Shown one piece after another: positions 15,427 to 23,797 of a DNA stretch of 64,000 bases. The notes beneath the pieces are model-generated. The model did not search any database and had not been told where the DNA came from. It saw only the letters and a program-made list of their open reading frames with translations. A program made the translations under genes and the position numbers. The DNA lies in assembly GCA_902779055.1 (NCBI GenBank), contig CACZAD010000014.1, positions 1-64,000 on the forward strand, given 5' to 3'. The DNA is from Fibrobacter succinogenes. Lineage in GTDB: Bacteria > Fibrobacterota > Fibrobacteria > Fibrobacterales > Fibrobacteraceae. Positions within the stretch are counted from its first letter, which is position 1. The number at the start of each line of letters is the position of its first letter.

Positions 15427-17846
15427 TGATTGGTACAATTGTAGTATATGGAATTGCAATAGTTATTGGATTGATTGCTGTATTTTTTGTTGTAGGCTTT
15501 TTTGGTAATATTTTAGATGAAATCAAAATGTCTAAACGAAAAGGTAAATTTACTACAGCATTTCTTTTTATGGAATTGCTTTTAGCCGTTATTTTTGTTG
15601 TATCGCTTATTCAATGGTATAGAACTCCGTATGGCTTTTGGGGATATCCTATATTGTTTGCGCCATTTATTGGAACTATAATCTTTTTTATTTATGATAA
15701 GGGCGAAAAAAAAGATTCTAATGAATCAAAATCATCGTTAGATGCTCAACAAATACAATTTTTTACAAATCAGTCTGTGCAAGATGAAGAAAAAAATGTT
15801 GGTGAGATAAAAGACGATTATTGGGTAAAGGAGGCTTTGAAAATGCTTGAAGATGAACGCGAAGGTCAATCATTTGAATATAATTCAAGATCTCAATCTT
15901 TTGCATCAGTGTCTGAGCATGGAAAAAAAGAAGAACGAAACTTTTTCAATGATTCGTTTAATCTAATGCGTAAACGAAATAGAGAGAATATTTTTAAACA
16001 TCTTAAGTATATTAGTAAAATATACTTTGAAAAAAATATTGATCTAAATACGCAAATATCTTCATTATGTAATGATTCTTTGTATGATTCAAAAAGCGAT
16101 GTCCATAAAGAACTTGTAGATATAATAAATAAGGAGTATGGCTTTTGTAGAGAATTAGAGCCCTTTGAGATGAATGATAAAATATCCGATTATGTAAATC
16201 TTGCTGAATCTTATATGCGGTATGATATTTATTTTGAAACACATAAAGAAATATTCAAAAATATTAATGAAATATTTAGCTTTATTGATGAAATTACAGA
16301 AAAAAATAAAACTTTTGAGTTTTTTTTAAATGTTCCTTTGTGTGAATCTAACGCTTCTGATACGGAAGTTGGTGAGATAAAAAAAGAATTGAAATGCTCT
16401 GTAGCAAATGATATTTTTGAAATAGCATCGCTTTTGAATTTTGGTTATAAAATTGATAATCGGGATGAACGGCGCGTTTGGAATGCTGTAAAACGATATA
16501 TTCGAGTTGAAAAAGATTGCCTTTTTGATATAGCTTTTTCTATTGATACGTTGTTGAATTCAATCAAAGAATCAAAAGATGACCTGAAAAATTCTTCTAG
16601 TAGCGAAGGATGGAAAAAAATTGCGGAAAGTGAGTATGAACAGAAAATTTCGCATCTTAGTGATCTTATTGCATGCTTGTGTAAAGAATGTCTTAACAGA
16701 GGTGTAGAAACAAGTCTTTTTGAAAAGATAAGTTCAAAAATGTCTCAATTTCTTTTACTCCCCTTAGAATCTCAAGAAAAGGCATTAAAGGATATTTGGA
16801 CTGATTTGAAAAAGTTCGAAAAGTATGTTTCGGAACCGCTATTGTATATCACTTTGATTTTTGGCAAAAATTCAGCAGAATCTCGAAAATACTATGAAAT
16901 GAGAATGCAAATTGTTAACTATTTCATTAATTACGATAAATCAGTGTCTCCCAAAGAAAAATTTGTTGTCGAAAAAATATCAGCTCTTGTAAATGATTCG
17001 CTTGGCTTAGATTTCGAAAATCCGTTGTTGGATAAGAAAAAAGAGGTAAAGGAGTCTGAAGCTTTGAATCGATTAAACGGTCTTACCGGATTGACTTCTG
17101 TAAAACACGAAATCACTTCTTTAAGGAATGTTATTATCGCTCAAAATAAACGCTTGGCTAAGGGCTTGCCGACACTTCCTATGTCTTATCATTGTGTTTT
17201 TACGGGAAACCCTGGAACAGGTAAGACTACTGTGGCAAGGATTGTTGCTGAGATATATAAGGATTTGGGTGTTCTTAAAAAGGGACATCTTGTGGAATGT
17301 GATAGGGCTACCCTTGTCGCTGGTTATATAGGTCAAACGGCTATTAAAACAAATGAAATTATAGATAGGGCTTTAGATGGAGTATTGTTTATTGATGAAG
17401 CATATACTCTAGTGAAAGAAGATGATTCGTTTGGTCAAGAAGCTATTGATACATTACTTAAGCGAATGGAAGATGATCGAAATCGTCTAGTTGTAATTGT
17501 TGCAGGCTATACAAATGAGATGAAATCCTTTATTGGTAGTAATCCTGGCCTTCAATCGCGATTCAATAGGTATATAGAGTTTGAAGATTATACGGTAGAT
17601 GAATTGGTTTTGATTTTCAAGAATATGGCTGAAAATCAACAATTTACATTATCTGAAGGTTTCGTAGATTATTTGAAATCTCTTTTAAATGAAAAAATCA
17701 CCCAAAATGCAAAGGCTTTTGGAAATGGTCGTGGTGTAAGAAATATGTTTGAAAAATGTGTTGTGAGACAAGCAAACCGACTTGCAGTAACTGAAGATGA
17801 AAATGTTGATATGCAAATGCTATTACCAGAAGATTTGCCAAATTAA
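15426..17846 (+). CDS. Membrane-anchored CbbX/SpoVK-type AAA+ ATPase
   Basis: 806 residues. Three hydrophobic segments lie at about 4-26, 43-62 and 73-90, followed by a long charged helical middle. A TerB-like motif appears near 493-535 (NYDKSVSPKEKFVVEKISAL), and the AAA+ domain occupies about 565-806. Walker A is GNPGTGKTT (594-602) and Walker B is VLFIDEAY (D657/E658). RFNRYIEF and GRGVRNMFEKC match the CbbX/SpoVK/EccA AAA family. A strong AAGGAGG sits six bases before the ATG, which overlaps the upstream stop. The protein probably remodels a target at the inner face of the membrane. The partner is likely the DUF2971 protein, by inference from coupling. It is AT-rich throughout, like its partner. 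Confidence 0.8.
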   Translation: MIGTIVVYGIAIVIGLIAVFFVVGFFGNILDEIKMSKRKGKFTTAFLFMELLLAVIFVVSLIQWYRTPYGFWGYPILFAPFIGTIIFFIYDKGEKKDSNESKSSLDAQQIQFFTNQSVQDEEKNVGEIKDDYWVKEALKMLEDEREGQSFEYNSRSQSFASVSEHGKKEERNFFNDSFNLMRKRNRENIFKHLKYISKIYFEKNIDLNTQISSLCNDSLYDSKSDVHKELVDIINKEYGFCRELEPFEMNDKISDYVNLAESYMRYDIYFETHKEIFKNINEIFSFIDEITEKNKTFEFFLNVPLCESNASDTEVGEIKKELKCSVANDIFEIASLLNFGYKIDNRDERRVWNAVKRYIRVEKDCLFDIAFSIDTLLNSIKESKDDLKNSSSSEGWKKIAESEYEQKISHLSDLIACLCKECLNRGVETSLFEKISSKMSQFLLLPLESQEKALKDIWTDLKKFEKYVSEPLLYITLIFGKNSAESRKYYEMRMQIVNYFINYDKSVSPKEKFVVEKISALVNDSLGLDFENPLLDKKKEVKESEALNRLNGLTGLTSVKHEITSLRNVIIAQNKRLAKGLPTLPMSYHCVFTGNPGTGKTTVARIVAEIYKDLGVLKKGHLVECDRATLVAGYIGQTAIKTNEIIDRALDGVLFIDEAYTLVKEDDSFGQEAIDTLLKRMEDDRNRLVVIVAGYTNEMKSFIGSNPGLQSRFNRYIEFEDYTVDELVLIFKNMAENQQFTLSEGFVDYLKSLLNEKITQNAKAFGNGRGVRNMFEKCVVRQANRLAVTEDENVDMQMLLPEDLPN

Positions 17847-17913
17847 ATTTAAGAAAGAAATTGTATAGTGCTTTTATGAATTAATTGAACAATAATGAAA
17901 CTTCTAAAGAACA

Positions 17914-18080
17914 TTCGCGTTAGGGATAGTGACCCCTTGGGGCGAAGACTTGCGGGCTGTTCTTTTTTGAAGCTTACGGAAGCAAGGCTTCGTTGCAAGA
18001 GCGACGCGGGCGTGCCGTAGGTGCGCACGTGTTGCCTTGCGATATAGCCCGATCCGCATATATGCGGGGAACGCCCAAAA
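17914..18080 (+). other. Structured element with complementary ends
   Basis: The left end GCGTT (17917-17921) is complementary to AACGC (18070-18074). The interior contains GGATAGTGACCCC-type, GAAGC/GCTTC-type and CCGCATATATGCGG hairpins (the last near 18053-18066). From memory, similar intergenic segments starting GCGTTAGGGA and ending AACGCCC occur in Bacteroidota genomes, but I could not check this. It may be a non-autonomous mobile element or an RNA. Confidence 0.4.
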
Positions 18081-18095
18081 GAAAATTATGAATAT

Positions 18096-18124
18096 AGCAG
18101 GCCGCGTGAACGACCTGTTTTTTT
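18096..18124 (+). repeat. Left copy of a 25-bp terminator-like repeat
   Basis: AGCAGGCCGCGTGAACGACC followed by TG and a T run. It differs from the copy at 19460-19486 by one base in the loop and one in the stem. Together the copies flank the Rpn gene as direct repeats. Confidence 0.65.
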
Positions 18125-18190
18125 GTGTATGGACGATTTATCCCGCTAAAACTCGCCAAAACTTCGGCCCCTTGTACGCTTAGTTTTGAA

Positions 18191-18350
18191 ATGGTATATT
18201 CATGGTATAGATAGCACTTCGTCCTGCTGACAGCGTATTCGATCCGGGCAGGTTGTTTCACTATCTGCTTGACGCCGACCTCCCTTTGTTTTGCTTGGCA
18301 GGCGAAAAAATTTGAGGCAGCATACACCCTATGGGGAAACTGGCCCCCTG
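18191..18350 (+). other. Hairpin-rich intergenic element, possible RNA
   Basis: It begins with ATGGTATATTCATGG, which includes a TATATT box. AGATAG (18209-18214) can pair with CTATCT (18261-18266), enclosing CCTGC (18223-18227) and GCAGG (18248-18252). A further GGGG/CCCC hairpin lies near 18332-18350. A partly similar layout occurs at 34136-34330. Low confidence. Confidence 0.3.
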
Positions 18351-18471
18351 GCGATCAACGTAGAGTTCCGTCTGTCATAAGAAAAATATGGTAGACGTAA
18401 AGCCTTGTCGTTAAAGGTTTTGTTTAACCATTCAAAAAAGGACATCCCGTTTGGCGGGATGAATCGAAAAT

Positions 18472-19431
18472 ATGGATTGTTCTCAGCACTATAAAATGCT
18501 TAAGGATATGGAAAAGGATCCGAAGAACCTTGCCAAGTATCAGAAAATGTTCAAGTACGCTTATCTTTTGAGCGATGGCGTTTTCAAGATTGTATTCACG
18601 GAGGAAAAGTCGCACTCGCTTCTTATTTCGCTGTTGAATGCGATGTTTGACTTGCATGGTGGCGATGCCATCGGGGAAATCTCGCTGGAAATGCAGGAAT
18701 TCCCAGGTATTTTCAATAAGAAAAACTGTATTGTCGATATCATTGGCACGACCAATGCTGGCGAAAAGGTTCTTGTTGAAATGCAGCAGCAAAAGGACAA
18801 GTTTTTCAAGGATCGCGTAGAATACTATGTCTCTCGTGTTATTGAAAATCAGGTCCATAAGAGCGAAAAATTTGAATTGCCGCATATCTATTTTCTTGGG
18901 CTTCTGGATTTTGAACTTTTCCCGGAAGAAGAACATGAATACATCCATCATGTCGATGAAATGTGTCATGGCAAGAAGTTCTTCCCGAAGATTCAGAAGG
19001 TTTTCGTGGAAATCGAAAAGTTTTTCAAGCTCGAAAAATTGGGATTTACCAAGGATGACGAGTCTGATGCAGCTCAGTGGCTCCGTGCTATCAGGGTTGT
19101 TATCAAGGAAGAACCTGCTCCTGAAAAAATTATGCAGAATGAAACGTTTAGGCGGTTGCTTGAATCGGTGAAATTGATTAATTTTGCAGAAGAGCTTTTC
19201 AACTGCGAGGTAAAGAAAATGACGGATGTGATGGCTGAACGCGAAAACGCTTTTGCCGAAGGTAAGGAAGAAGGCCGTGCCGCAGGTTTCGCCGAAGGGG
19301 CTTCTGCCGAGCGGATAAAAGCGGATCAGGAAAAACGCCAAATGGCGAAAAGTCTCAAGGAACAGAATGTAGATGTTTCTATAATCGCTAAATCGACTGG
19401 CTTTTCTGAAGAGGAAATTCTCAGTTTATAG
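18472..19431 (+). CDS. Rpn-family recombination-promoting nuclease / PD-(D/E)XK transposase-like
   Basis: 319 residues. The N-terminal half is the PD-(D/E)XK Rpn domain: YLLSDGVFKIVFTEEK, catalytic D89 in IVDIIGTTNAGEKVLVEMQQ with E103 and Q105, and DRVEYYVSRVI. The tail is the usual charged repeat (FAEGKEEGRAAGFAEG) plus a helix-turn-helix-like end (VSIIAKSTGFSEEEIL). Rpn proteins are DNA nucleases that promote RecA-independent recombination and are scattered through variable regions. This copy appears intact. It is flanked by direct terminator-like repeats and preceded by a CATCCCG/CGGGATG hairpin. Confidence 0.88.
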   Translation: MDCSQHYKMLKDMEKDPKNLAKYQKMFKYAYLLSDGVFKIVFTEEKSHSLLISLLNAMFDLHGGDAIGEISLEMQEFPGIFNKKNCIVDIIGTTNAGEKVLVEMQQQKDKFFKDRVEYYVSRVIENQVHKSEKFELPHIYFLGLLDFELFPEEEHEYIHHVDEMCHGKKFFPKIQKVFVEIEKFFKLEKLGFTKDDESDAAQWLRAIRVVIKEEPAPEKIMQNETFRRLLESVKLINFAEELFNCEVKKMTDVMAERENAFAEGKEEGRAAGFAEGASAERIKADQEKRQMAKSLKEQNVDVSIIAKSTGFSEEEILSL

Positions 19432-19453
19432 CTATTACAGTCTTTAAGAATGC

Positions 19454-19486
19454 AAAAAAAGCAGGCCGCATGAACGACCTGCTTTT
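19454..19486. terminator. Bidirectional terminator between rpn and the AGCS transporter
   Basis: Seven A, then GCAGG, an imperfect stem and loop, CCTGC and TTTT. It serves both the plus-strand rpn gene and the minus-strand transporter. The same sequence occurs at 18096-18124. Confidence 0.75.
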
Positions 19487-19500
19487 CTTGTACCGTAATT

Positions 19501-20934
19501 TTACTGCTTTTGTCCGGGATTCCAGTAATCGGTGAGTTGCTCGACGCCGCATTCTTTTGCGATGTAGACGGGTTCAAGGCCTTTCTTCTTTTGGTCGGTG
19601 TAGTTTTTGAGGGCCTTGATGGCGATTGGCGAGAGTATCAAGATGACGGGAATGTTCACGAGGACCATGAGGCCTTGGCAAAGGTCTGCGCTGTCCCAGG
19701 CGAACGATGCGCTGGAGGTGGCGCCTAAGAAGACGATGGCGGTCGCGATGGTCTTGAATACGTTGCGAATTTTCTTGGTGGGGCGCCTGTTCAAGATGAA
19801 GCGGAGGCAGCCTTCGGTGTAGTAGTAGTTACCGATGAGCGTCGTGTAGCCGAAGAGGCACATGGAGAATGTGATGAAGATGGCGCCGTTGCTGCCGAGG
19901 ACTGAGGCGAGAGACTTTTGTACGTAAATGATTCCCGAAATGTCCTTGCTGGGTTCGATGTTGGTCGAGAGGCACATGAGGGCTGTGGCGGAGCAGATGA
20001 GGAGCGTGTCGATGAATACGGAAAGCGATTGCACGAGGCCTTGCTTGACGGGGTGCGAGACGCTTGCGCTTGCACTCGCGTTTGGGGCGGAACCCATACC
20101 TGCTTCGTTGGAGTAGAGGCCGCGCTTGATGCCGTACATGATGCAGCTGCCGGCAAATCCGCCGAATCCAGCGTCGAACGAGAATGCGTTCTTGAAAATC
20201 GTGCCGAACATGGCAGGAACATTCGAGATGTTGTAGATGATAATGCCGAAGGCGACGATGACGTAGATAGTTCCCATGAAGGGGACTAGGTAACTTGTGA
20301 TGGTGGAGATTTTCTTCGCGCCTTCCCAGATGCAAAGAGCGAAGAGGGCGGCTAAAATGAATCCGACGATGAACGGTGTGGATGATTTGTCGTAGAATTT
20401 AAAGCCGGTGAGGGAGTCTTGAATGTTGTACGAGGCGAGCAGGTTGTAGCCCACGATGTAGGTGAGGAGCACAAAGCCTGAGAAGAGAACGCCTAGCCAG
20501 CGCTTGCCGAGTGCAGTCTGGATGTAATAGGACGGTCCGCCGTAGGAGTGCCCTGTGACATCGTCATGGCGCTTGTAAATCTGGGCGAGGGTGGATTCTA
20601 CGAATGCGGATGCTGCGCCGAGGATGGCGATGACCCACATCCAGAAAATGGCACCCGGGCCGCCGAGGCAAATGGCCGAAGATACGCCGACGATGTTTCC
20701 GGTGCCGACGCGGGAGGCCGTCGAAACCATCAATGCCGCAAATGACGAAATCCCATGCTTGTGCAGAGGCTTTTCGCGAGTGACGCGGAATGTTTCAATC
20801 AGGTAGCGGACTTGCGGAAATCCCAAGCGAACGGAAAGAAATACCCCGGCTACAATCAAAAACAGCGGGACAATGTAGAAATCATACAAGGCGGTGTTAA
20901 GCGCCGAAACAATGGGATGTAAGGGATTAACCAT
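19501..20934 (-). CDS. Sodium:alanine symporter family (AGCS) transporter
   Basis: 477 residues, about ten membrane segments. Family motifs include ALMVSTASRVGTGNIVGVSS, GGPGAIFWMW, GHSYGGPSYYI and GSCIMYGIKRGLYSNEAGMG. It imports a small amino acid such as alanine or glycine with sodium, at the inner membrane. Some copies use other amino acids, so the substrate is not certain. It is divergent from the aminotransferase gene 50 bases away, which suggests joint amino-acid use. Confidence 0.92.
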   Translation of the reverse strand: MVNPLHPIVSALNTALYDFYIVPLFLIVAGVFLSVRLGFPQVRYLIETFRVTREKPLHKHGISSFAALMVSTASRVGTGNIVGVSSAICLGGPGAIFWMWVIAILGAASAFVESTLAQIYKRHDDVTGHSYGGPSYYIQTALGKRWLGVLFSGFVLLTYIVGYNLLASYNIQDSLTGFKFYDKSSTPFIVGFILAALFALCIWEGAKKISTITSYLVPFMGTIYVIVAFGIIIYNISNVPAMFGTIFKNAFSFDAGFGGFAGSCIMYGIKRGLYSNEAGMGSAPNASASASVSHPVKQGLVQSLSVFIDTLLICSATALMCLSTNIEPSKDISGIIYVQKSLASVLGSNGAIFITFSMCLFGYTTLIGNYYYTEGCLRFILNRRPTKKIRNVFKTIATAIVFLGATSSASFAWDSADLCQGLMVLVNIPVILILSPIAIKALKNYTDQKKKGLEPVYIAKECGVEQLTDYWNPGQKQ

Positions 20935-20984
20935 AGAATTCTCCTATTGGATAAATAGTAGAAAAATTTTTAAATTTCCCCGCC

Positions 20985-22193
20985 ATGCAACCGTTAAGTA
21001 AACGCACTGAAACTTTTACCGATTCCGTTATCCGCCGAATGACCCGCATTGCAAATGCTTGCGGGGCTATTAACTTGTCGCAGGGGTTCCCTGATTTTGA
21101 CCCGCCTGAGGCGCTCACGAAGCGTCTTTCGGAAGTGGCTTTGACGGGTCCGCACCAGTATGCGATTACGTTTGGCGCGCAGAATTTCCGCGAGGCGCTG
21201 AGCGATAAGCAGTTCCATTTTAGCGGGCTGCGTTACGATCCGCAAAAAGAGATAGTGATTACTTGCGGCAGTACCGAAGCGATGATGGCTTCGATGATGT
21301 CGGTCTGCAATTCGGGCGATAAAGTGGTTTTGTTCTCGCCGTTCTATGAGAACTATTCCGCCGATACGATTTTGTGCGGAGCGACTCCGGTTTATGTGCC
21401 GCTTTCGCCGGTGGACTTGAGCTTTGATGCAAATGTACTCGAAAGCGCGATGGCGCAGCCTGGCGTGAAGGCGCTTGTGCTTTGCAATCCGGCAAACCCG
21501 AGCGGTAAGGTCTTTACGCACGAAGAACTTTCGATTATCGCATCGCTTGCTATCAAGTACGACTTGTATGTGATTACGGATGAGGTCTACGAGCATATCG
21601 TTTACGCTCCGCATCGCCATACTTACATCGCAACGCTTCCGGGAATGTTCGAACGCACGATTGAATGTAGCAGCTTGAGCAAGACTTACTCGATTACGGG
21701 CTGGCGCTTGGGCTATGTGCTTGCGGCGGAACCGGTTATGGAACGCATCAAGAAGGTTCATGACTTTTTGACGGTTGGTGCTGCGGCTCCGTTGATGGAG
21801 GCTGCTGTGACGGCGCTCCGTTTTGACGACTCGTATTATACGGGTTTGCAGGCGCATTACACGCACATGAAGGATGTGTTTACGAACGGACTCCGCAATC
21901 TCGGGTTGCATTTTACCGAACCGCAAGGTGCTTACTTTGTACTGATTGATGTTTCGGAATTCGGATACGGTCGCCGCGAATCTTGTGGCAATTCGAAATG
22001 CGCGGCTGGCTCATTGCCCGATGAACAATTCTGCATTGATATGGCGCAGAAGGTGGGTGTTGCAGCTGTTCCGGGCTCGAGCTTCTTCCGTGAACCGGTG
22101 GACCATCTCGTGCGTTTGCACTTCGCGAAGAAAGATGAAACGCTTTACGAAGCACTCAATCGCTTGGAAAATTTGAAAAAGTTGAAACGATAG
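20985..22193 (+). CDS. PLP-dependent class I/II aminotransferase
   Basis: 402 residues of fold type I. The PLP-binding lysine is in SSLSKTYSITGWRLGYV, with NPANPSGKVFTHEEL and YVITDEVYEHIVY (Asp and Tyr ring contacts). It most resembles the aspartate/methionine/kynurenine aminotransferase group; the exact amino donor cannot be read. An insertion near residues 330-345 (GRRESCGNSKCAAG) adds two cysteines. TAAATT lies nine bases before the ATG and there is no clear Shine-Dalgarno, as in other leaderless-like starts here. Confidence 0.88.
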   Translation: MQPLSKRTETFTDSVIRRMTRIANACGAINLSQGFPDFDPPEALTKRLSEVALTGPHQYAITFGAQNFREALSDKQFHFSGLRYDPQKEIVITCGSTEAMMASMMSVCNSGDKVVLFSPFYENYSADTILCGATPVYVPLSPVDLSFDANVLESAMAQPGVKALVLCNPANPSGKVFTHEELSIIASLAIKYDLYVITDEVYEHIVYAPHRHTYIATLPGMFERTIECSSLSKTYSITGWRLGYVLAAEPVMERIKKVHDFLTVGAAAPLMEAAVTALRFDDSYYTGLQAHYTHMKDVFTNGLRNLGLHFTEPQGAYFVLIDVSEFGYGRRESCGNSKCAAGSLPDEQFCIDMAQKVGVAAVPGSSFFREPVDHLVRLHFAKKDETLYEALNRLENLKKLKR

Positions 22194-22288
22194 CTTGTGT
22201 GAATTAATTTGTAATTGAAAGGTGTGGCGGAATGCTGCTCCTTTTTTAGTTATAAATAAATTGTATCATCAGTAATGAAATAATAGTA

Positions 22289-22318
22289 TTGGACAAAAGC
22301 CTCCGCAGAATCTAATAT
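22289..22318 (+). promoter_or_regulatory. Promoter of the His-rich lipoprotein hydrolase
   Basis: TTGGAC, an 18-base spacer and TAATAT read as -35/-10 elements. A short leader with ACGGAGGAA leads to the ATG at 22357. Confidence 0.6.
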
Positions 22319-22356
22319 TGTGCCAACAAAAAAACAACTTAACAACGGAGGAATCA

Positions 22357-23748
22357 ATGAATATCTTTAAAAAATATACGAAACTTTCGACTATTATTTT
22401 AGCTTCTATCCTTTCACTTTCTGCATGTTCTGATGACGATTCAAATTCTGTTGCAGCATCCTCCGAAGATCATGAAAACCATTCTACGGAAGAACACTCC
22501 GGTTCTGGCGAAACGCATTCCGGTGCTGCCGATGAACATTCCCATCACGCAACGGAATCTGGTGACCATAAATCTGCATCAAGTGGCTTGACACTTGGCG
22601 ATGAAAATATTAAAGATGGTATCATCTTCTTGCAAGATACGACGATTGAAGGCGTCTTGACGGTGAATACGTCAACGCCGGGCGCAACGGTGCTTAAAAA
22701 CGTCAAGGTCACAGGCAATTTGTTGATTAAGCGCTCTGGCCGCGTCGATTTCTCGGGTAGTGCCGATGTGGTTCATGTGGGTAGCAGCAATACGGATGTC
22801 TATGCCTTTGATGATGTTGCTCTGGTAAATGGTCATCATTTTATGGGCAAGAACAATACCTTTACGACCAAGAGATTCTCGGATTATCAGGAAGTGGATT
22901 GGACTGAAAAGGCGGCTCACCTGTCTACGGGAATTCATTTATCTTACACGGTCTCAGGTGACGAAAAGGGAACTCCTGTTGTCTTGATTCACGGTCTTGC
23001 TGATGGACGCGTTTCTTGGTCGCAGGTGGCTCCACAGCTTGCCAAGAAGGGCTATCGTGTATATGTTCCTGAATTGCGAGGCAACGGAAAGACGGACAAG
23101 CCAATTGAAGAATCGGCGTATTCAATCAAGGAATTGGCAAAGGATATCGCAGCTTTTATCGATAAGCTTGAATTGAACAAACCGCATATTGTTGGACATT
23201 CTTTTGGTTCATTTGTGGCGCAGGAATTGTCTATTTCGTATGCGGATAAAATCGGTTCCATCACATTGATTGGCTCGGCGGCCTCTGTGGATAAGAAAAA
23301 TGCTACGATTGATTGGCTCTTGAACGGAACGGATGATAAATTATTCGATGGCGTTTATGCTTATGATTCAACGCAAAAGCTTCCTGATACATTCTATGAA
23401 AAGTGGGGCAATAGCACGAATCCGGATAAGGATTTCCAGACCGCACACTTGGAACATTTGCATCAAGTCCCTTATTATGCTTGGAAATTCCTTGTCAAAA
23501 ACTTTGTAGCTGTTGACAATGCAAAGCGCCTTTCTTCGATTTCTTCGAATGTGCAAATTATTTGGGGCTCAAAAGACGCTTTGTTTAACGAAAAGTCTCA
23601 GAAAATTTTGCAGGAAGGCCTTTCTAAGGCAAAGAAAGTCGTGTTCCGTGAAGTCAAAGATGCGGACCATAATACACATTGGGGCTCCAAAGCCGATGTA
23701 GAAACTGTGACGGACTACATCGACAACTTTATCAAAGGCGACAAGTAA
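22357..23748 (+). CDS. His-rich lipoprotein with alpha/beta-hydrolase domain
   Basis: 463 residues from the ATG with GGAGG upstream. The lipobox LSAC puts the lipidated cysteine at 24. Residues 39-71 contain eight histidines in an acidic linker, a likely metal-binding segment. A short beta-rich part (about 75-185) follows, then an alpha/beta hydrolase (about 190-460). Visible residues are the oxyanion region VVLIHGLADGRVSW, nucleophile S282 in GHSFGSF, an acid in IIWGSKDAL and His in KDADHNTHW. It is probably an esterase or lipase anchored in the envelope; the substrate is unknown. It is the first gene of the module with 23798 and 24997. Confidence 0.82.
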   Translation: MNIFKKYTKLSTIILASILSLSACSDDDSNSVAASSEDHENHSTEEHSGSGETHSGAADEHSHHATESGDHKSASSGLTLGDENIKDGIIFLQDTTIEGVLTVNTSTPGATVLKNVKVTGNLLIKRSGRVDFSGSADVVHVGSSNTDVYAFDDVALVNGHHFMGKNNTFTTKRFSDYQEVDWTEKAAHLSTGIHLSYTVSGDEKGTPVVLIHGLADGRVSWSQVAPQLAKKGYRVYVPELRGNGKTDKPIEESAYSIKELAKDIAAFIDKLELNKPHIVGHSFGSFVAQELSISYADKIGSITLIGSAASVDKKNATIDWLLNGTDDKLFDGVYAYDSTQKLPDTFYEKWGNSTNPDKDFQTAHLEHLHQVPYYAWKFLVKNFVAVDNAKRLSSISSNVQIIWGSKDALFNEKSQKILQEGLSKAKKVVFREVKDADHNTHWGSKADVETVTDYIDNFIKGDK

Positions 23749-23764
23749 TTAATCATTATTGGGA

Positions 23765-23797
23765 GGAGCGTCTGTAAAAAGGATGCTCCTTTATTTT
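23765..23797 (+). terminator. Hairpin abutting the next start codon
   Basis: GGAGCGTC, a nine-base loop and GATGCTCC are followed by TTTATTTT. The ATG of the next gene is directly after the T run, so this is either a terminator or a structure controlling read-through and translation. Confidence 0.6.

Larger units (their letters stand above)
17847..18471. other. Gene-free gap right of the AAA operon
   Basis: No gene is supported. It contains a closed structured element (17914-18080), a terminator-like repeat (18096-18124), a second hairpin-rich stretch (18191-18350) and a hairpin CATCCCG/CGGGATG (18443-18461) directly before the Rpn gene. A minus-strand open frame at 17974-18327 crosses these structures and looks like a chance frame. 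Confidence 0.6.

Noticed and set aside
17974..18327. 117-aa minus-strand frame right of the AAA operon
   Set aside because: It crosses several hairpins, including the terminator-like repeat, and part of it (QVVHAAC) recurs in another chance frame at the second copy of that repeat.
18472..19431. Classical insertion sequence
   Set aside because: The Rpn gene has direct, not inverted, flanking repeats, and no target-site duplication or DDE transposase is visible.
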